Origin: Intoshia linei
Taxonomy: Eukaryota > Orthonectida > Rhopaluridae
Assembly: GCA_001642005.1 (NCBI GenBank)
Contig: LWCA01000197.1
Location: forward strand, 1 to 41,117
Direction of reading: 5' to 3'
Length of the DNA: 41,117 bases
Of this stretch, positions 24,201 through 33,200 are shown one piece after another (position 1 is the first letter of the stretch; each line of letters opens with the position of its first letter). A program made the translations under genes and the position numbers. The notes under the pieces were generated by a model that saw only the letters and a program-made list of their open reading frames with translations, was not told where the DNA came from and did not search any database.

Positions 24201-27200
24201 GCTGTGGAGGTTTTTATATTTAAATCTTGATTGGTTTTCGAATAATTATTTTAATATAGAGTTGCAAAAATATACTTGAATATGATAGAGACATAATAAA
24301 TTGCTTAAATCTGAACATTTTTCAAAAAAATATAGTAAAGTTTAGCCACAATGACCATATACATTCACTAAGAAATTGCTTACAAGTCAAAAAGGAGTTA
24401 ATACATAAAATGGAATTAAGCCGATACGATAATTGTTTGTTGATTCATAGTCAATTTATAGAGGTGACATTGTTATAATGTTTTTTTCTACATTAGAATG
24501 AATATTACAGATCGGGAACTTAGGTCCTTTAAAAAAATGTTTAGAACCCTGATATCCTGTGTACCTTATAAAATAAAAAAATATATATAGTGGTCGCTCT
24601 CCAAAGTCACCGTCTAAAACGATATTGTTAAAAATAGTATGAATATGTCTAATTAGTGAACTCTGAAAATTTTAAGTCAAAAATCAAAATTTAAAGTGAC
24701 CATTTCTGAATCAATTGGAATAAACAGTATCAGAATAACCTTTTTTTTTTTAAATTCTAAGACTACATTTGAAATGTATAATTTATTGGATAGTTTTTGT
24801 TTTTTTTGTTAATCAAATCAAATTAAGTTATTAAATCAAAAGAAATGAAAAGTGATTGAGAGAATGAGGGAGTGAATGGGAAAAATTTTTTTTTACTTAC
24901 GGCTCAATAATAAATACATAATAATTTGAATAATTTTAGAAAATTGATGAAACTAAATTAGAATGCTATGTTATGCACCATGAAAATAGCTTAAATGATT
25001 ATAAATATAATGTCCAGAATAATGATTATGAAAATGAAGTAAAGATGCAATAATCTATTACATTTACATTTAAATTTTAAATTATAAAAATTTGTGAGAG
25101 TATATCATTTTGTTTTTTAGAACAACTATAAACACATTCTAAGTGGAGAACGCAAAATTCTCATTCAAAACATTCTTGCCAATTTTAAAAAATATTTTGA
25201 TATTTACATTAAAGTTGTTGAATTTAAGCAAAATTCTGTCATGCTGGAAATGAAGAAGCGAATCTTCAAAATTCCGATTTTAACAATAAAATTTTCAAAT
25301 ACAATGAATGACATTGAAAAGATTTTTGTAATTTTTACTTTATTTTGTAGTTTTTAGTAGAGGGCTATTTTATGATTGATGCGGACAAAATTTTCTTTAA
25401 TTGGAGGATCATCAATAATATTTCGAGTTATAACTGTACTAAGTTTACTAACCTATTCTATGTTTTTGATATTTTCAATAAACTTCCTAATATTGGGATT
25501 TGATGCCCGATTAAATGCAAAAATTCGTCATTCTATTATTCACACAAATTATTCATTATAGGAAAATTATAGTCAGTAGCATTATTTTATTTTCAAGTAC
25601 TTCGTACAATAGATATGTACGTACAATAATTATTTAATGTGGGCCGTTTTTTTCTGTGTTTTTTTTGTAGATTACCCTGTTATATGACTATTTCCAGCAG
25701 GGATGTGGACAGAGATAGAGGATATATGACGGGCCTAATGTTTTAAATAAATAATTTTTTAAGGAATAGATTTTTTAATGCAGCTAACATCCCGGTACAG
25801 CAGTGCTTTCTAACTGGTGTGTCGCCAAACTTTTAAAATTTTATTAAAAAAATCTGTTGATCCAAAGAAGAATTTATTAGATATCAACATTTATATTATA
25901 TCTAATCGACTGTATTTGAAATGATGGCATTATTTTATATTGTTTCACTTTTATTCACATAATTTCAATTTTAATTTCAAATTTATTATCACATTACATG
26001 GATAAGTTTTAATTTTTCATACATAAGCTTATTTTCGGATTATTATTAGAAAAAAATTGGTTTAACTGTATTTATTAATCAATCGTTTATTTTTTTAATT
26101 GATTTGTCGCTAATTTTTTGAAATTGAAATATGGGTCGCCAATAGTGATTGTACCGGAAAAAAAACCGGTACAAAATTTCCCGGAATTTTCACGATTTTC
26201 CAGAATGTCCCGAAAAAAAATGAGAAATACCTATATTTGATTTATGTTTGTTATGAATTTACTATGAAAATATGATTATATTATAATATTTAAAATTTAC
26301 TATTTCAAAAATCCCACCACTAATAAAATTTAATCAAAAATACCATTTCAAGCCCTCATGGAAAAATTGACTTACACCGAAATTCTTTTCAAAAATCCGA
26401 TTTTACGAAATCTTATGAAAAAATCTAATTTTCTAACGCTCAATGGAAAAATATCCTTTTTCCAATATTTTTTTAAAAACATCTTATTCCAACCACAAAT
26501 TACTAATGCTTAAGAGAATTATCTTCTTTTTCCAATATTATTTTAAGTTATGTATAATATTATTTAAATATTATGAGTTGTTACGAACTGGAACGCTATT
26601 ATCAAGTTTGTTAAAATTAAATGGAGCCCTTATAACCGTTTATTCTACTTCAACACAAAATGAAAGAAATTTCTCTACTGCTTCTATATTATATATGAAT
26701 AAAAATTTTTTATTTTACCCGGGAAATCACAATCACTAGTCGCCAATCAAAAATGCTTGGAAAGCACTGCGGTAGAGCTATTGAAAAAATTTGGAAACCG
26801 CATGATAATAAACAATGGATAGTGTAACCAAAATGCATTTTTAAATGTGTATATAGGGCCTACACTTTTAATAGATTATCCAGAGGTGGTGAAATATTTT
26901 GAGTTGCCACAAAATGACACAATAATATTAAGGTTCACTTTGGTTCTGTTTTAAGTACATTTTATTAAGATTAGCGTAATGAAACGTTTTAAAAATTAAG
27001 GGACGAAATGTTTCATTATAAAATATAGAATTTGAAATTAAACTAAAATTATTTTAATAATACAATAAATTAGAATCAAAGAACAACAGAAATTACTAAT
27101 ATACTTTCGAAAATAGTCCTCAAAAATATGAACGAAGAAAAGACCAAAACAAAAAACGACTGGGGAGCTTTAATTGAGGAAACTACTAATTTGCATCACA

Positions 27201-30200
27201 GTATTGTAAATTGTGATGTAAAAGATATCAATGTAATTTAGTTTACATTTTATCAAGTATAGTGCCTGTGAAACCTACTTTCTCATTGAATCACATCAAT
27301 GTTATAAGATTTGATTTTGAACTAAAAATAAACTAAAATAGAGTCAAACCAGTTCAATAAGAAATTAAGCCTACTGTGTATATTAAGGTGTGTGCTAAAA
27401 CACTTTTTTTAAACAATGCAAAAGTAGCCAAAGGGGAAAGATGAAATTTTTTATTGCAAACAAGATGATGTGCTTGAAATTGTCTAACTCTCAAAAAAAC
27501 CATTGACTTTTTGTATTTTAAACTAATTTTTAATACAATTTTTTAAAAACGAACATGAACTTTATAAAAAAATATTGTTGTGGTAACGATGTGAATTCAT
27601 GAGTATAAATAGTATATGTAACATTTCTGATTATATATAATGCCATGGTTATCACAGTTTATCAGAAATCTTTCTCAATAAAACCCTACTTTACTCAAAA
27701 ATTCATAAAAAACAGAATTTATAGGATAGAAAGTTTCTTGGTGTTTTATTCTAACAATTATGACATTTCATTTAGTAGTAATATTTATCAGTAGTAATAT
27801 CATTAGTAAAAGTAAATTTTTTGGTATTAAATTAAATTACTTATAAGTGTAAAAACTTATTGGAAAACCTTCATTGTTCTATTTTAGGAGCAGCGGTTTA
27901 TTTTATTATTTTATTAAAATTTATGACCGAGTTAATTTCTAGTCATAAAAAAAAGCTTTAAATTTCAAATTGAAAATGGGATAAAAAATCAGTCAATATT
28001 CATGATTCTATGAAACATCAATCAAGGGATATAAAATATTAATTCTTCACAGGGAAGATAGATAATATAGACTTTTTATTGATCTGATAAAATATATAAT
28101 AAGCAATTAATAATGTACTGTAAACAATACCTGAAAAACATGTTCCATTTTGGGAACATTGACGGTCTAAAGGTTAATGTTAATAGTTCATCAAGTTTAT
28201 TACTTCGCAAAAATAGAGTACTCCATGTCTTTTGACCATCATTCGTTTCATCCAAATGTAATGATTCATTAAAAATTTTCATTATTATTAATTTTTTTGG
28301 GATCCACAGGTTTTATGTAATATCATCTTAGGGGTCCAGAGCGAAAAAGGGTTGAGAATGTCTGGCCTAGACGACCGCTTATTTATTATTTCCAAAATCC
28401 CTCCATTAATAAAATTTAATAATATTTACATAATGTGTTAATAAAAACTATCATTTCAAGCCCTTTATGTAAAAATCCGATTTTACAAAAAATCCTCTTA
28501 GTAAATAAATCTTAATCTAGCCCCAAAATAAAAATCTAATTTTACCTACCCTTAAGCCATAAGTTAAGGGAAAAGCTTTTTTAATATTTTTTTGAAAAAC
28601 AAGAGTTTACCAAATTTTATGAGACAAAACCTTTAATTTTTTCATAAATTTTTTATATTTAATGTTTCCTTTGGGTTCAAAAAAATGAATATTTTGAAAT
28701 TGGGTTTTTATTACCAGCAAAGGTATGTTTAGTTTATTAATTAGTAAGTCTAATATTTGGCTTATTATTAATAAAAACATTTCAAGTTAATAAATAATTT
28801 ATGAAAATAAAAACACATTTTTTTTGTAATTTCAATGTTAATTTTTTTAAATGTAATTTTAGAATATTGAAAAAATAATTAGAAATTATGAATCAATATC
28901 AAATTATAACATAATTTCAAGTGAACTTGAAGAAAAATGTGCATACACAATAGAAACTGCCACTCTACAATTACGACGTGATTCTTTAGTAAACTGTACA
29001 CATTTATGCATATGCGAAAAGGTTGTTTATTCTCAAATTAAGTCTAATTTGAAAAATTTGGAAATAAAACAAGAAGAATTTTTGGTTGTATTAAACTCAT
29101 TCGAAGAAAACGGAAAACAAAATGTAAAATATATTGTACATTATATTGCACAAGAGCGTCATGTAAATGAGTGGTTATTATTGGAAGATCACATGGCCTT
29201 ATATACTCACTATTGGGAGACACTAAAATTTGAAAAAATTCAAAAAATGATTGATAAAAATCCAATGTTGGAGATTAACCAAATTGACAAGAATGTAAAA
29301 AATTTAATAAAAATTGTATTTGCGATAAATAAAAATGTACTATTAAACCAACAGTTAAAGGATATTATTGATTTAATTTTAGTTACATCTCCCGGGTGTA
29401 ATGTTGACGATTATAAAACGTATATAACGGAAAATGAACGAAAATTAGATAATTATAGAAATTATTATGCTGATTTGATCAAATTACCCTATATAAATGA
29501 TAACTTGATAACTTTTAATTACATTTTGATGGATTCAATTATTTTTTACGACAAATTGAACAATAATGATGAAAATTTCAAATCTGCCGTTTCTGACGTA
29601 AAAATTAGCACACAGAATGAGATAAAACTGTTGGAATCTGTTAATGTTTATAATTTTGAAGTTGAAGATCCACGTATCGATGAAATATGTCACAATAAGA
29701 TATATGCCTTAATAAATTTGTCCAATGATCAATTTGAACATGAAACCAATTCTGCAATTGAAATGAAAGAAGATATACAAGGATTCGATGAAAATGAAAA
29801 CGAACATAAAAATATAATGAAAAATGAGACACCAAACCAAATTCAAAATGATGGCAAGAATAAAGATGACATGGATAGTATATTATCTCATGAAACGGAC
29901 AAAATAAAAGAAACCGACTCTATCAGGGAAAATAAAAATAGTGGAAAAACTTTTGTTCAGAAAAGTGAAAATTTTGAAAAAGAACTTGATAAAAACAGTG
30001 TATTCTTGTCGCAAGATAATTTGTACCGATTAATTAAACATTCACCAATTTGGCTTCAACTAGAAAACATTGAAAGAAAAATGAAAAATATGAATATATC
30101 ATCAACCTTGAATAACAAGGACGTTGATTTAGACATTTCGAACGATATTTTACTTGAAACCGACATGGCAGAGTTAAATTTGAAAACTTTTATTGTTTAT

Positions 30201-33200
30201 AAATTTGGTGTATACCTTGCTGACGAATTGTTCAATAAATTGTCGATGAAACACGTAAATATATCATTAGCTGAAAAAGTTGATTTTAATATGGAACATG
30301 TTAACATGAATTCAATGTGTCAATATTTCTCATATAATAAACAAAAAAATATTCTCTATATTAAACAAAGCATATGCGACAATGTTGGCAAATTTATTGT
30401 AGTTTTAATTAATGGGTTATCGTTTATAACATGCCAACAATTTAATTTACAGTTTGAATCCGTCTTTTATAATTGTGTTGAATTCATTGGGGAGCATATT
30501 TATTTTTTTCGTGAAAATATATTCATTTCTTGGATCATTGAACAATATTGTGAAAATCAGACTCATAAATCTCATATTTTCGACAATTATTGCATTGATG
30601 AGCTATTTATTAAAAATAAACATAATCTACCTCTGCTATTGTCCAATTCAATCTCTCATAGGTATTTTTATAATTATAATTTGAGGGTCTGCTTAATTTT
30701 GATATTTATTTGTATTTAAATTTGATAATTTTTATTTTGACATGATGAATTGCCTCGAAGCTAGATTTCTAAATTATCCATTAATTAAAGTTAAAGATTA
30801 TTGAACTTTCCTTAAATTTTGAACTTATTTATTTATATATATTATTTTAGAATTACTTATTACAAGAACATTCTCACAAATGGCAATGTTGTGGATGGTA
30901 TAAAATCAAAAGATATTCAATATACTGTTGAGAGGGTATTGGATTTTTCCACATTAGAATCGAATAAAGAAATTGAAAAATTGGGTAAATAATTATAATG
31001 GAATTATATCATTATTTGTCTTACTTTTGTATAATTCACAAAATTTATATTTTATATTTAGATAAAAAAGTCAATTTTGATGCATTCGTTGGTCAAGCTA
31101 ACTGGCAATCATTTATAAACGAACAAGACTGTAAATATACAGTTATGTATAAAGAAAAGGACGCAAAACAAGTAAGTTAATTAAATTTAAATAAATTCTA
31201 GCTTGACTGTTATGCACAGGGGGATTTTTTTAATTTGTTATAGAAAATGAGTGTATAAAGTAAAAACAGTACAATTATAGTTACACCCTTAAAAATCGTC
31301 ATAAATAACACGGATTAAAGAAAGATGAAGGAAATTTACCGATATTGAAATAAATTTCAAAATTATACTAACACAAACTGTGTTACACAGTTATACAATG
31401 TATTTAAGTCTTAAGTTGATTATAAACTTGGAATATTTTTGAAATTAAAATTTGCGCAGCAATGATAAAAAAACAGAAGGAATCAATGTATGATATTGAA
31501 ATCCATCTTTCTGTATTTCAAATATTCATACGGTCAATTTCAACTTTTTTTTGAAATTGTAGAATGAATATTTAAATTTCGTTTTTAATATTTCACCCGG
31601 AATGCGTAGATTTCTGAGGTTTAAAGTTTGTGTCTAATTCAGTGTTTCTCAACCTTTTTTTTGCTGGACCATATTTTATTCTAAAAAGTTTTGTGGACCA
31701 CCATAAATAAACGTTTCCCAAAGGGCGGTTAGCTGAAGAAATTATATATTAACACATATACTTTAATTTCAATAGTTATATATTTATACTAAAGTTGTAA
31801 AACGAGAAATAAAAAAAGTTAAACTAAATTTACATTAATACAAAATATTTTTGGGTCAATGCCAAGAACTAGGAAAAAATATGTTCATAGTATCAAATAG
31901 TGTAATTAACACAAAATATTGATTAAATCTTTTATATATGAAAATGTGACTTTAACCAATGTGAAATGATATCATTGAAGATTTGTAAATTTAAAAAATT
32001 TATGAATTCAACGCAGTACCGAGCCCTTCTTCGTGGGAGTCCCGAAGAAATTTAGTCACAGAATATAACATATTTAATAGTTAATAGCGATAATAAAAAT
32101 TTTTAATAGATACATTTTAAATAATATATTGAAGCTCTATGAGGACTACCAAAATTTTTCTGTGGACAACCAGTGGTCCACATGGACCACGTTGCGAATC
32201 ATTTATCTAGATCAATCGTCCCGATTCGGCACTCATGGTTCAAATAGTTTACTGACCCCATTTAAAAAATTTAATTTTTTTAAACCGCTAAGAAAACATT
32301 AAATATTAAAAATTTTTGAAAAAATTAAAGGTTGTTACTCATAAGATTTAATAAAATCGAATTTTTCAAAAAAAATATTAGAAAAAGAGGATATTTCCAT
32401 AAAACTTTGGTAAAATCGGATTTTTATCTTGTGGTTGGAATAAGAGGTTTTTCTCATAAGATTTTGATAAAATCATGTTTTATATAAAATATTACAAAAA
32501 GCGGTTTTTGCTTTAAGGGTTGGTAAAATTTGATAATTTATTTTGAGTTGAATTAAGAGTTTTCTAAGAAACTTTTTGTAAAATCAAATTTTTCGAAAAA
32601 TGTCGGAAATGCATTTTCCCTTAACTTAAGGCTTAAAGGTTGGTAAATTTGGATTTTTTATATTGGATTTCAAATTAGGAAGTTGTTGCTCATAAAATTT
32701 GGTAAAATCGTGTTTTTCAAAAAAATATTGGAAAAATGTGATTTTTTATTAAATTTTATTAATGGTTGGATAAAAGTGGGATTTTAAAATAATAATGTTG
32801 CGATGGTCTAGGTTAATGGATAAATTGCCAATATTTGGCAACTCTGTAATAAACATTAAAAATTCTGCTATAAAAATATACAAACGTATACAAAAACGTC
32901 CCAGAATTTATGTTTTTTAAAATTCTAGTGCTAATTTTAATTTTAAAAATGGTATTTTGTGTTTTTGGTTTTCTAGGTCTTATTTTCTGAAAATCAAATT
33001 GGTGATTAAACGTCGACTTCGAAAAACTGGATTAGAAATATAATTTTTAAATTCTAGGACTTTTAATTTTTTAATCAAACGGTAACACAGTTATTCATTT
33101 TTATATAAGTAAATGATAAAGAAATCAAATAAAATACATGATGTATACGTTTGAAATTGACTAATGAAATTTAATTAAAATTTATAAAAATGTAAAATCT

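Larger units (their letters stand above)
25801..26769. mobile_element. Outer hAT element
   Basis: The termini CAGTGCTTTC (25801) and GAAAGCACTG (ending 26769) are perfect 10-bp inverted repeats. The flanking 8-mers CGGTACAG (25793-25800) and CGGTAGAG (26770-26777) match at 7 of 8 positions, as expected of an ageing hAT target duplication. Removing the nested element leaves about 370 bp, so it is non-autonomous. Confidence 0.88.
25328..27073. other. 1.75-kb intron with two nested hAT elements
   Basis: The 969-bp element at 25801-26769 occupies most of the intron and itself contains the 596-bp element at 26143-26738. The remainder (25328-25800 and 26770-27073) is AT-rich without a recognised exon. 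The splice 25327 to 27074 is phase 0 and keeps the frame. Confidence 0.8.

Noticed and set aside
28076-28282. Minus-strand 68-codon frame in an intron
   Set aside because: No convincing family motif; it probably derives from decayed repeat sequence next to the hAT right end.
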